Below, piece after piece: positions 5,654-14,700 of a DNA stretch of 24,563 bases (within the stretch, counting starts at the first letter, position 1; every line of letters starts with the position of its first letter). The notes under the pieces were generated by a model, which saw only the letters and a list, made by a program, of their open reading frames with translations, was not told the DNA's origin and did no database searches. A program made the position numbers and the translations under genes. This stretch comes from UBA11512 sp964623895 (GTDB taxonomy: Bacteria; Bacillota; Clostridia; Oscillospirales; CAG-272). The stretch is from positions 1-24,563 of the forward strand of contig CAZUWA010000025.1 in assembly GCA_964623895.1 (NCBI GenBank). Direction: 5' to 3'.

Positions 5654-8056
5654 CTATTTTACAACGATGTTGACCAGTTTTCCGGGAACGACGATTTCTT
5701 TTAAGATCGTTTTTTCCTTGATCGCCGTTGCGACTTTGCTGTCCGCTTTGGCGGCTGCAAGCATTTCATCTTTGCTTGCGTTCGCAGGAACAGTGACTGT
5801 GCCTTTGAATTTGCCACAGACTTGTAGTGCAATTTCAATTGTTGCATCTACTGTTTTCGATTCGTCATATTCCGGCCAAGTTGCCATGGAACAGAATCCC
5901 GTTCCACCGATGGTCTCCCAGATCTCTTCGCAGATGTGCGGTGCGAAGGGGCAGAGCAATTTGATGAAGGTTTGCAGTTCTTCTACGGTGATGCCGGTGT
6001 GATTGTCTATCTCATTCAAAAGCGTCATCATTGTCGCGATGGCGGTGTTGAATTTCATGTCTTCGATATCCAAGGAGACCTTTTTGATGGTTTTGTGGAA
6101 CACCGTCTCCAGTCCTTCGGTGACGCCATGTCCTTTGACTTTGGAAGGCAGGTCTGCAACTCTGTCCAGGAAGCGCTTACAGCCCTTGACAGAGCTTTCG
6201 TTCCAAGGAGCAGCTGTTCCGTATTCGCCCATGAAGAGCACATAGGTGCGCAGGGTATCTGCGCCATACTGATCGACAACATCGAGCGGATCGACGACAT
6301 TACCAAGTGATTTCGACATTTTTACACCATTTGCGCCGAGGATCATTCCTTGTGCAGAACGTTTTGCATAAGGCTCGGAGGTGGGTACGACGCCGATGTC
6401 GTATAGGAATTTGTGCCAGAATCGGGAATAAATCAGGTGTCTGGTGACGTGCTCCATGCCACCGTTGTACCAGTCGACAGGTAACCAGTATTTGAGCTTG
6501 TCCTCGGCGGCAATGCAGGTGTCGTTATGCGGATCAATATAACGGAGGAAATACCACGAAGAACCTGCCCACTGCGGCATGGTGTCGGTCTCTCTCTTTG
6601 CCTTACTGCCGCACTTAGGGCAGGTACAATTTACAAAATCGGTGATCTTGGCAAGCGGGCTTTCTCCTCCCTCGCCGGGGGCAAAGTTTTCGATATTGGG
6701 TAACCGTAGAGGCAGTTCTTCATACGGAACGCCGACCATTCCGCACTTGGGGCAGTGCACGATCGGGATCGGCTCTCCCCAATATCTCTGGCGATTGAAT
6801 GCCCAGTCTTTCATTTTGTACTGCACACCCTTTTCACCGATGCCTTGTTTTTCCAAATATTCTAACATTGCTGCGATCGAGTCTTTTTTGTTGGTGTATT
6901 GATTGAGGAAATCGGAATTGACCATCGGACCGTCGCCGGTGTATGCTTCTTTTGCGATGTCTCCGCCTTTGATGACTTCGATGATGTCAACACCAAATTT
7001 CTTTGCAAAGGCGTAGTCTCGTTCATCGTGCGCGGGCACCGCCATGATTGCACCGGTGCCGTAACCCATCATGACATAGTCGGAAATGAAGATCGGGATC
7101 TCCTTGCCGTTCACCGGGTTGATAGCGGTGAGACCTTCGATTTTAACGCCGGTCTTGTCTTTGACGAGTTGTGTTCTTTCAAATTCGGTCTTCTTGGCGC
7201 ATTCTTCTTTGTAAGTGTCCAGTGCTCCGATATTTCCGATTTGTGCTCTGTATTTTTCAATGAGCGGATGCTCCGGCGCAATGACCATAAAGGTAACACC
7301 GTAAAGAGTATCGCAACGGGTAGTATAGATGCGCAGAGTTTCATCCGCTTCTTTGATCTTGAAATTGACAAAAGCACCATACGATCTGCCGATCCAGTTT
7401 TCCTGTTGCATACGGATGTTTTGCGGATAGTCAACGGTATTTAAGCCGTCGAGCAATTTGTCCGCATATTCGGTGATCCGCAAATACCAAACATCTTTTG
7501 ACTTTTGAACGACTTCGCTTCCGCAGATGTCGCATTTTCCGCCTTGACTGTCTTCGTTTGAGAGGACGACCTTGCAGGAAGGGCAGTAGTTGACGAGTGT
7601 CTTGTCTCTGAAAACAAGACCGTTATCGAACATCTTTAAAAAGATCCACTGTGTCCATTTATAATAGTCTTCATCGGTGGTGTCAACGACTCTTTTCCAA
7701 TCAAAACCGAATCCGACTTTTTTTAATTGTTCTGTAAAATGCGCAATATTTTTGTCAGTGACGACGCGTGGGTGAACATTGTTCTTGATCGCATAGTTTT
7801 CGGTGGGCAGACCAAAAGCATCAAAGCCCATCGGGAAGAGGACGTTGTAGCCCTGCATTCTTCTCTTTCTGGTGACGACTTCCAACCCACTGTATGCTTT
7901 GATGTGTCCGACGTGCATGCCTGCACCGGAGGGGTAAGGAAATTCAACCAGTCCGTAAAATTTGGGCTTTGAGAAGTCATCGCCGGCTGAAAAAACGGAG
8001 GCTTCTTCCCACCTGCTTTGCCATTTCTTTTCAATGGTTTTGAAATCGTATTTCAT
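5654..8056 (-). CDS. leuS: Leucyl-tRNA synthetase
   Basis: LeuRS charges tRNA-Leu in the cytosol and hydrolyses mischarged products. At 800 residues it is full length for the bacterial type. The class I HIGH motif appears as HVGH (48-51) and KMSKS is at 579-583. A zinc-type CPSC...CDIC pair lies at about 158-178 and a second Cys cluster at 435-482. The CP1 editing domain is present, with TTRCDT (245-250) and the editing Asp344 in GTGAIMAVPAHDERDY. Cys248 stands where E. coli has Pro in TTRPDT, while the Thr250 and Asp needed for editing remain. The gene lies 58 nt downstream of rsfS, and the promoter at 8540-8568 probably serves both. It precedes rpsU with no clear terminator between them. 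Confidence 0.98.
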   Translation of the reverse strand: MKYDFKTIEKKWQSRWEEASVFSAGDDFSKPKFYGLVEFPYPSGAGMHVGHIKAYSGLEVVTRKRRMQGYNVLFPMGFDAFGLPTENYAIKNNVHPRVVTDKNIAHFTEQLKKVGFGFDWKRVVDTTDEDYYKWTQWIFLKMFDNGLVFRDKTLVNYCPSCKVVLSNEDSQGGKCDICGSEVVQKSKDVWYLRITEYADKLLDGLNTVDYPQNIRMQQENWIGRSYGAFVNFKIKEADETLRIYTTRCDTLYGVTFMVIAPEHPLIEKYRAQIGNIGALDTYKEECAKKTEFERTQLVKDKTGVKIEGLTAINPVNGKEIPIFISDYVMMGYGTGAIMAVPAHDERDYAFAKKFGVDIIEVIKGGDIAKEAYTGDGPMVNSDFLNQYTNKKDSIAAMLEYLEKQGIGEKGVQYKMKDWAFNRQRYWGEPIPIVHCPKCGMVGVPYEELPLRLPNIENFAPGEGGESPLAKITDFVNCTCPKCGSKAKRETDTMPQWAGSSWYFLRYIDPHNDTCIAAEDKLKYWLPVDWYNGGMEHVTRHLIYSRFWHKFLYDIGVVPTSEPYAKRSAQGMILGANGVKMSKSLGNVVDPLDVVDQYGADTLRTYVLFMGEYGTAAPWNESSVKGCKRFLDRVADLPSKVKGHGVTEGLETVFHKTIKKVSLDIEDMKFNTAIATMMTLLNEIDNHTGITVEELQTFIKLLCPFAPHICEEIWETIGGTGFCSMATWPEYDESKTVDATIEIALQVCGKFKGTVTVPANASKDEMLAAAKADSKVATAIKEKTILKEIVVPGKLVNIVVK

Positions 8057-8114
8057 GATTCTGCCTTTCTTTATTGAGGGTGCTGTTTGTCTCTGAACCC
8101 TGTATGATCTTTAC

Positions 8115-8507
8115 TTATTTTTCTGTCAGCAATTTTGAGATGTCGATCTCGGTCGCGGTTTCCCAAAGCTTTTCGAGGTTGTAAAAGCCTCGGGTTTCTT
8201 TATTGAAAATGTGTACGATCACGCATCCGAAATCAAGCGCGATCCACGTTGCTTCGTTGTAGCCTTCGATGGCTCTCGGCGCACAGCCGCACTGACCCAA
8301 TCTGTATTCCAGTTCGCCTGCGTAGGACTTAAGTTGGGTGTTGTTGTTACCGTTGCAGATCACGAAGTAGTCTGCAATGATGGTTTGATCCTCAACATGC
8401 AAGAGACGGATATCTTTTGCATCCTTGATATTGAGAACTTCAATGATCTTGTCTGCGATCTCGCGCGGTGTTGCGGCAGAGAGATCGACAATTTTGAATT
8501 CTTCCAT
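8115..8507 (-). CDS. rsfS: Ribosomal silencing factor RsfS
   Basis: RsfS (YbeB/Iojap family) binds ribosomal protein L14 (uL14) and blocks joining of the subunits when nutrients are scarce. The 130-residue product carries the family core: an N-terminal helix (TPREIADKIIEVLN), then DIRLLHVEDQTIIADYFVIC, the surface loop CNGNNNTQLKS, and WIALDFGCVIVHIF. AAAGGA sits 8 nt before ATG 8507. It follows the nadD-yqeK gene closely and precedes leuS, the conserved order in Bacillota, and a promoter overlaps the end of nadD-yqeK just before it. Confidence 0.95.
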   Translation of the reverse strand: MEEFKIVDLSAATPREIADKIIEVLNIKDAKDIRLLHVEDQTIIADYFVICNGNNNTQLKSYAGELEYRLGQCGCAPRAIEGYNEATWIALDFGCVIVHIFNKETRGFYNLEKLWETATEIDISKLLTEK

Positions 8508-8539
8508 GTTCTAAATCCTTTCAAGGTACATCGACCTTC

Positions 8540-8568
8540 AGTATATCATAAAATTGTGTAGTTTACAA
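8540..8568 (-). promoter_or_regulatory. Internal promoter for rsfS-leuS
   Basis: On the minus strand TTGTAA (8563-8568), a 17-nt spacer and TATACT (8540-8545) preceded by TGA form an extended -10 promoter. It overlaps the last codons and stop of nadD-yqeK (stop at 8546-8548). Transcription would start near 8533, about 26 nt before the rsfS ATG, separating rsfS-leuS expression from the upstream operon. Confidence 0.65.
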
Positions 8569-9763
8569 GAGTATTTTTGAGAAAATTGTAACATTCCAGT
8601 GTGAGCGGATGGATCGTCGCCTTTCTTTCTTGCAAATGTTCTACGGTGTTCTCTAAGTAGCGGAGCAAGACTTCATCGATCAGCCGTTCCTTGTTTTCTT
8701 TTGTGAAATGGCTGTAAAAATCTGCTCTTAACGCTTTGCATGCGGGATATTCTCGCGTTTCTTCGATGTAATCAGCAATACATAGGATCTTGTCCGAGAG
8801 GGACATATTCGGTTTTCCTGTGGTATGACAGCGGATGGCTTCACAACCTTCTTCAGAAAGCGAAAATTCTGCATTTGCCACCGCTGCACCGGTGAATTGA
8901 TGCAGAACGGGGGGGGAAGCAAGATCGACATCGGAAAGGAAAATGTTGTAGGTCTTTGCCAGTACGATCTGCTCTTTGATAGAAACTTCGTGGGTGATAT
9001 CATGCAGTAATGCAGCTTTACGAAGGACCATTAAAGCATTTTCGTCCATTTCAAAGAGTTTTCCCATGCGGGAGACTTCTTTTTCAACAGAGCAAACGTG
9101 CGCTGCACGTTTTTCCGAAAGGCGGGTGAACACGGCGATTTTTAAACCATACAGACAGCCGTATAATTCTTTTTCAACAATATACCGATAGACATCGTCG
9201 TCAAGCGCTGCAGGCTTTTCGCCGCGTTTAAGTGCCGCGCGTATTTCGCTTGAGGAGACTTCATACGGTACAAAATCTGCGATCATGGTCTTTGCGCCGA
9301 ATTTTTCCTGTAATTCTTGTTGCTTCTTTTCAAAAATCGCGACATTCTTTTCGGTTTCTCTGCGGTTTAATACCACGGTTGCCAACGACAGAATGATCTC
9401 GGGATGCATCCATTCCTCAAGGGTGAGGTACATATCGCTTCCCACTAGCATAAACAATTGTCTGTCCGGTTGTGAAAAGGCTTTCAGAGTGAGATAAGTG
9501 TAACTTTTTCCTAGCCTGTCGATCTCATAACTTGAAACGGTGATATTTCTGCCGCCGCACTTTTCAGAAGAGAAGACGAGTTTAGTCATCTCCAAGCGGT
9601 CAGCGGATGTGACATCTTTACAAAGTTCTTTGTGCGGTGGGATGCCTGCCGGCAGAATGTACATTTCATCAAGAGCAAGACTGTCATAAAAGGCAAGTGC
9701 GCTTTTGTAATGCCCGATATGAGGTGGAGAAAAACTACCGCCGTAAATGCCTACTCTTTTCAT
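8546..9763 (-). CDS. nadD: NadD-YqeK fusion: nicotinate-nucleotide adenylyltransferase plus HD-domain dinucleoside polyphosphatase
   Basis: Residues 1 to about 205 are NadD, which adenylylates nicotinate mononucleotide during NAD synthesis: GIYGGSFSPPHIGH (5-18, with the HxGH site His15/His18) and SSSEIR (170-175) are diagnostic. Residues about 215-405 are a YqeK-type HD domain, a family shown to hydrolyse diadenosine tetraphosphate to two ADP. Its metal ligands are visible: His222, His254-Asp255 (LLHDITH), His288, His313 (RCHTTGK) and Asp331 (ADYIE). In Bacillus these are two adjacent genes, nadD and yqeK. Here one 405-residue frame spans both with no stop or start at the junction. The start overlaps the yhbY stop by 4 nt, so translation is probably coupled. 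The fusion joins an ATP-using NAD enzyme to an enzyme that clears an ATP-derived alarmone. Confidence 0.93.
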   Translation of the reverse strand: MKRVGIYGGSFSPPHIGHYKSALAFYDSLALDEMYILPAGIPPHKELCKDVTSADRLEMTKLVFSSEKCGGRNITVSSYEIDRLGKSYTYLTLKAFSQPDRQLFMLVGSDMYLTLEEWMHPEIILSLATVVLNRRETEKNVAIFEKKQQELQEKFGAKTMIADFVPYEVSSSEIRAALKRGEKPAALDDDVYRYIVEKELYGCLYGLKIAVFTRLSEKRAAHVCSVEKEVSRMGKLFEMDENALMVLRKAALLHDITHEVSIKEQIVLAKTYNIFLSDVDLASPPVLHQFTGAAVANAEFSLSEEGCEAIRCHTTGKPNMSLSDKILCIADYIEETREYPACKALRADFYSHFTKENKERLIDEVLLRYLENTVEHLQERKATIHPLTLECYNFLKNTLVNYTIL

Positions 9764-10227
9764 TTTCTTTTTGTAATGGTGTAACCGGAACGTTTTGCCG
9801 ACGTGTTGGTTTTACGACCGTTTACAGAACTTTTTTTACCGAATGCACCGGTTTTCTTTATGGGCATACCACCTTTTTTTAAGGGTGCATTCGTTTTTTT
9901 CTTCGGCTGTTCCTTTTTTTCTTCTATGATGGTTAGTTTGTCAAGATCGTATTTCCGATGTTCGGGAGAAATTTTGAACAGCACGAATTTGTTACCGATG
10001 ACTTGCACACCGTCTGCTTCAATCGCTTCGCAAATACCGTCGCTTGCTTCTCTGGGAGTGTATTCGCAATTCTCAAGGCACTTGATCTTTACCATTTCGT
10101 GTGCCGCCAGTGCCGTTTCGATAGAGATGAGCATATTTTCATTTACCCCGCCCTTTCCAATTTGGAAGGTGGTGTCGATGGCGGCAGCTTTCGAGCGCAA
10201 GAATGCTCGTTGTTTACTTGTCAGCAT
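9760..10227 (-). CDS. yhbY: YhbY-family CRM-domain RNA-binding protein with a long basic tail
   Basis: YhbY proteins are single CRM domains that bind pre-50S particles and assist ribosome assembly. Residues 1 to about 97 form the domain, with FQIGKGGVNENM (21-32) holding the conserved GxxG RNA-binding loop and a KISPEHRKY-like end. The usual protein is about 97 residues. This one has 155, and the extra region from about 104 is lysine/arginine-rich low-complexity sequence (about one third K or R, with repeated KK pairs spaced by Gly, Ser and Thr). Such a tail probably adds non-specific rRNA affinity. The gene overlaps rdgB by 14 nt and nadD-yqeK by 4 nt, indicating tight coupling. Confidence 0.93.
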   Translation of the reverse strand: MLTSKQRAFLRSKAAAIDTTFQIGKGGVNENMLISIETALAAHEMVKIKCLENCEYTPREASDGICEAIEADGVQVIGNKFVLFKISPEHRKYDLDKLTIIEEKKEQPKKKTNAPLKKGGMPIKKTGAFGKKSSVNGRKTNTSAKRSGYTITKRK

Positions 10228-10840
10228 AATTTAAATCGTATTCCTTTATTTTTTCTTTTAAAAGTGTGCAGAAGAGTGTCATCGAACGCGCTCTGTGGGA
10301 AACGCTGTTCTTTTCTTCACTGCTTAATTCTGCAAAAGTTTTATTAAACGGTTCATAGAGAAACAGTGGGTCGTAACCGAAACCGTTTTGTCCTTTGTAT
10401 TCCTCGATGATCCTACCGGGGCATTCCCCTCTGACGGTGAATTCTCCCTTTCTGGGAATGACTAATGCGACAACCGACACGAAGTGTGCGCTTCGCTTTT
10501 CGGTAGGAATTCCGTCTAAAAGAGAGAGCAATTTTTCATTGTTCTTGGCATGATCGCACGGTTCTCCCGCAAAGCGCGCAGAATAGATACCCGGAGCGCC
10601 GTCAAGGTGATCGACGGCAAGCCCCGAATCGTCCGCCATGGCAATATAGCCCATAGATGCGGCGGCACGTGCTTTGATGAGGGCGTTTTCTTCAAAACTG
10701 GTTCCGTTTTCGACAATCTCCTTGTGAAACCCGATCTCGGCAAGTGAGAGCACTTCGATCTCGGCGGAAACATTTTTCTTCATGATGTCGCGAATTTCTG
10801 CGATTTTGTGTTTGTTGTTGGAAGCTAAGACAAGTTTCAT
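10214..10840 (-). CDS. rdgB: XTP/dITP diphosphatase (RdgB/HAM1 family)
   Basis: This enzyme hydrolyses deaminated purine triphosphates (XTP, dITP, ITP) to monophosphates and keeps them out of nucleic acids. The 208-residue protein shows the N-terminal LASNNKHKIAEI (5-16), the catalytic ADDSGLAVD (69-77, with Asp70/Asp71), GAPGIYSARFAG, GFGYDPLF (153-160) and SHRARSM (181-187). All are standard for the family and the length is normal. The start overlaps the ftsY stop by 4 nt and the end overlaps yhbY by 14 nt, so it lies in the middle of a coupled operon. Confidence 0.96.
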   Translation of the reverse strand: MKLVLASNNKHKIAEIRDIMKKNVSAEIEVLSLAEIGFHKEIVENGTSFEENALIKARAAASMGYIAMADDSGLAVDHLDGAPGIYSARFAGEPCDHAKNNEKLLSLLDGIPTEKRSAHFVSVVALVIPRKGEFTVRGECPGRIIEEYKGQNGFGYDPLFLYEPFNKTFAELSSEEKNSVSHRARSMTLFCTLLKEKIKEYDLNYADK

Positions 10841-11769
10841 GTATCTTCCTCGCTGAAGTCCGCATCGGCAAACAACGCATCTACGAAGTTGTGACGGTTA
10901 AATTTTTGAAGATCGTCCACTTTTTCACCTACACCGATATACTTTACAGGAATGTTCAGTTCTTCCTTGACGGCGAAAATGATCCCGCCTTTGGCAGTAC
11001 CGTCCAGTTTGGTGAGGACAAGTCCTGTGATCTCTGCGGCATTCTTGAATTCTTTTGCCTGAATAACGGCGTTCTGCCCGGTAGTTGCATCAACGACCAG
11101 TAGATTTTCTCTTGTGGCATTCGGCAGTTCTCGCGTGAGCACACGATTGATCTTTGCAAGTTCGTCCATCAGATTTTTCTTATTGTGAAGCCGTCCGGCG
11201 GTGTCGACGATCAAAACGTCTGCATTTCTCTTTTTGGTTGCCGCCGCGGCATCAAAGACGACGGCGGCAGGATCGGAACCTTCTCCTTGCTTAATAAGAT
11301 CTACCCCTACGCGGTCTGCCCAGATCTGCAGTTGGTCGATTGCTCCTGCGCGGAAAGTATCTGCTGCGGCAAGTACGACTTTCTTTCCCTCTGCTTTCAA
11401 CTGTGCGCTGAGCTTGGCAATGGTGGTAGTCTTGCCGACACCGTTGACGCCGATGACGAGAATGACCGAAGGTTTGCTTCTGAGGTCCAGTTCGGTATCC
11501 TCTCCGATCATTTCGCAAAGAATTTCTTTTAGGACACCCAGTGCTTCTTCTCCGCCTTCGATTTTGCGTTCTTTGAGTTCGTCACGCAGGCGCACGATGA
11601 TCTTTTCGCTTGCCGCATAGCCTACATCCGACATGATGAGCAATTCTTCAAGCTCCTCAAGAAGGTCTTCGTCGACTTTGCGCATGTTTTTAAACAGCTG
11701 ATGTACCTGTCCGAAGACCGAATCTTTCGTCTTTTTAAGACCTTGTTTTAGTTTTTCAAAAAATCCCAC
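10837..11769 (-). CDS. ftsY: Signal recognition particle receptor FtsY
   Basis: FtsY is the SRP receptor GTPase that pairs with Ffh at the membrane to deliver nascent membrane proteins to the translocon. The 310-residue protein is mostly the NG domain: an N helix bundle (about 1-95), GVNGVGKT (107-114, G1), DTFRAGA (137-143), DTAGR (189-193, G3), TKLDGTAKGG (253-262) and the C-terminal GVGEKVDDLQ. It lacks the long acidic A domain of E. coli FtsY and has only a short basic N-terminus (FFEKLKQGLKK), the usual Gram-positive form. It follows smc by 25 nt, the classic smc-ftsY pair. Confidence 0.97.
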   Translation of the reverse strand: MGFFEKLKQGLKKTKDSVFGQVHQLFKNMRKVDEDLLEELEELLIMSDVGYAASEKIIVRLRDELKERKIEGGEEALGVLKEILCEMIGEDTELDLRSKPSVILVIGVNGVGKTTTIAKLSAQLKAEGKKVVLAAADTFRAGAIDQLQIWADRVGVDLIKQGEGSDPAAVVFDAAAATKKRNADVLIVDTAGRLHNKKNLMDELAKINRVLTRELPNATRENLLVVDATTGQNAVIQAKEFKNAAEITGLVLTKLDGTAKGGIIFAVKEELNIPVKYIGVGEKVDDLQKFNRHNFVDALFADADFSEEDT

Positions 11770-11794
11770 GATATTCTTCCTTTCGGGTTGATGA

Positions 11795-14700
11795 TCAGGT
11801 TGTTTTTATACCGATCTTGGCTTCCACCTCGTGAAGGTGCAAAGGCAAAACCTTGGAAATGCCGCGTTCGCTCATGGTGACGCCGTACATGGTGTCGGCT
11901 TCCTCCATTGTGCCGCGACGATGGCTGATGATGATAAATTGAGTTTTGTCCGAATAATTTTTTGCATATCCCGCGAAGCGCGCCACATTGACTTCGTCCA
12001 AAGCCGCCTCGATCTCGTCGAGCAGGCAGAAAGGGGCAGGGGTGACACGCAGGATGGCAAAGAAGAGGGCGATGGCTACAAACACCTGCTCGCCGCCCGA
12101 CAGAAGGCTGAGGCTTTTGATGATCTTGCCGGGAGGAGCAACGTTGATCTCAATGCCGCTTTCCAGAATGTTCTGCGGATCGCTTAACGACAGTTCTGCC
12201 GTGCCGCCGCCGAACAACTCGGCGAAGACAGTTCTGAAGTTGTCGTTGATGGCGGAAAATACCTCGGCAAATCGGTTTTTCATATCGTTTTCAAGTCCGG
12301 AAATGACGTTCAATAGTTCATTTTTGGCAGTGATCAGGTCATCGTATTGGGTGCGGAGGGTATCGTAACGCTCTTTGACTTCCGTATATTCGTCGATTGC
12401 GCCGACGTTGACTGAACCGAGATCCTTGATCTTGTGCTTTAGTCTGTTTGAGTGCAAGACCGCATCCGCACGCGTTGCTTCGGTTACTTCGGTATACCCG
12501 AGTTCTTTGCTTGCGGCATAGGTCAGTTCATATTCCTCCCAAAGACGTGTGGTGTAGCGGTCCTGTTCGGTTTTGATGGCTTCGTTTGCCGCTTCCAGAC
12601 GAGTATATTCCTGGAGCATTTTTTCGCGGTGCTTGCTTTGTTCCCGTTGGCGCACGCGGATGCCTTCGCTTTGCTTTTCGAATTCCTCGATCTCTTTTTT
12701 TAATTCTGTATTTGCCTCTTCGATCGATCTGATCTTGTCAAGGAGACTGCTTGAAAGAGTTTCTTTTCTTTGCTTTTCTTTCTCCGCAGAAGTCTTTCGA
12801 ATGTTTAAGCGCAGGAGTTCTTCCGCGCAACGGTCTGCTTCTGCTTTGAGGTTGAGCGTGTCGACAGTGGTGCGTTCGAGATCCCGTTCAAGCGAGAGCA
12901 GATCTTTTTCAAGGATGCCTTTTTCAAGGAGCAAGGTGTTTTTTTGTTCGATCGATGTAGTTCTCGTCTCTTCAAGCCGATGTATTTCTTCTTCGGCATG
13001 TTCCGTTTCTTTTTGCAGTCGGAGCAGTTCTCCCTCTTTTTCGGCAATGTCACTTTCCAATTTTGTCCGACGGCTGTCGTAACTTGCCATTTGATCATGA
13101 AGGGCGGTAAGGCTTTCCTTGGAGGTGGAAAGCAGGGCATTGTCTTCCTCCAATTTGCTCTTAAGTAGGGTATATCGGGTTTCTTCTGCGCTGTACAGAG
13201 TGTCAAGCAAACGAAGTGTTGCGGCTTCGCTTTCTTTGCACGTTTCTGCTTCCGAAACTTTCTTTTTTAGGGTTGAGATCTCTGAAAGAAGGCTTTCCTT
13301 CTTACCGTTCAACTCCTGTTCTTCCTCGCCGAGACGCAGGATTTGCGCACCTCTTGACAGCATTCCGCCGTCTTTTCTGACAGAGCCGCCTGTAAAAGAT
13401 CCGCCTGCATTGACGATTTGTCCGTCAAGAGAAACGCTTTTGAAACGGTAGCCGAATTCTTTCGAAATGGCGGCGCAGTCATCGATGCTCTCGCAGATTA
13501 CTGTTCTTCCAAGGAGATATTCGATGACCGACAGATATTTTTTGTCGGAGGTTACCAATTTGGAAGCTATGCCGACAAATCCGGGCATTCTTTCCAGTTT
13601 CCGATAATCAATGCCGAGCTGTTGGGACTGTACAGTCGAGAGGGGATAGAAGGTCGCTCTACCGCTACCCGAGCGCTTTAGTTCCTCAATAGCGGATTTT
13701 GCGGCACTTTCATTTTCTACAACGATGTTTTGAAGTGCTCCGCCCAGGGCAATCTCAATGGCAGTGGCATACCGTTCCCCAACGGATATCAGTTTGGATA
13801 CCGGTCCGCAAATGCCTTTTAGACGTCCTTCGGCTGCTTTGTTCATGACTTGTTTGACCGAACCCGCATAGCCTTCAAAATGCTCCTCCATTCGACGAAG
13901 CAAGCGAATGTTTTCCGCAACGGTGTTTGCGCGCACTTCGGTATCTCTTGCAAGACGTTCCTTCTCCGAAATGTCTGCATTGATGAAGACAATATTCTTC
14001 TCGTAATTTGCGATCGTTTCGGCAATCGCACCTTTGCGCACAGTGTAATCTGACAGTGTTTTTTCTGATGAAAGAATACTTTTTCCGGTGGTGGTAATCC
14101 GCTCGGTGATCTCGTCGATCTGTTCTTCCAAATCTTCTTTTCTGGTTGCCTCACCGAGTTTGGTACCTTCCAATCCCGAAAGTTCCAGCTTTAAGGTTTG
14201 CAGTGTGGTTTTTTCGGCTTCTGTTTGCCCGAGAAGATCAGTGCGCCGTTCGGCGGCATGAGAGAGGTCATCACGCAGATTTTCCAGTGTTTTTTGCGCC
14301 CTTTCAAGAGCAACGGCGCTTGTGGCAATCTCTTCTTTTTTGCTTTCGATTTCTTTTTGTAACCGCAGGACGCTGTCTGCCGAAGCCTGACCGTCGGTAG
14401 TCTTCTTTTGCTGTTCGGCAATCAAGCGCTTTTCTTCTGCGATCGTGTGCTCGATATCACGTTCGAGAAGAAGGGCTTCCGCTCCTGTGGTGTGGCGTTG
14501 TTCGGTGAGCATGGAGATTTCTTTTCTCGATGCTTCGCTCTTTTCCATGTTTTCGTGACTACGGGTATACAAAATATCAAGTTGACGATCTAATCCGGAC
14601 AAGGTGTCCTCTGCCATTTCCAGTTCGTGCTTTGCAATTTCATAATCCATGCGGAGTTTTTCGCTTCTGGTCAGAATGGAGTCGATCTCGTAAAGCCAAA

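Noticed and set aside
6899..7444. 181-codon plus-strand frame opposite leuS
   Set aside because: It is antisense to the LeuRS editing domain, with no SD or recognisable motif.
5654..8056. Loss of editing in LeuRS because of Cys248 in TTRCDT
   Set aside because: The Thr250 and Asp344 equivalents and the whole CP1 domain are intact, so a Pro-to-Cys change alone does not support loss of function.
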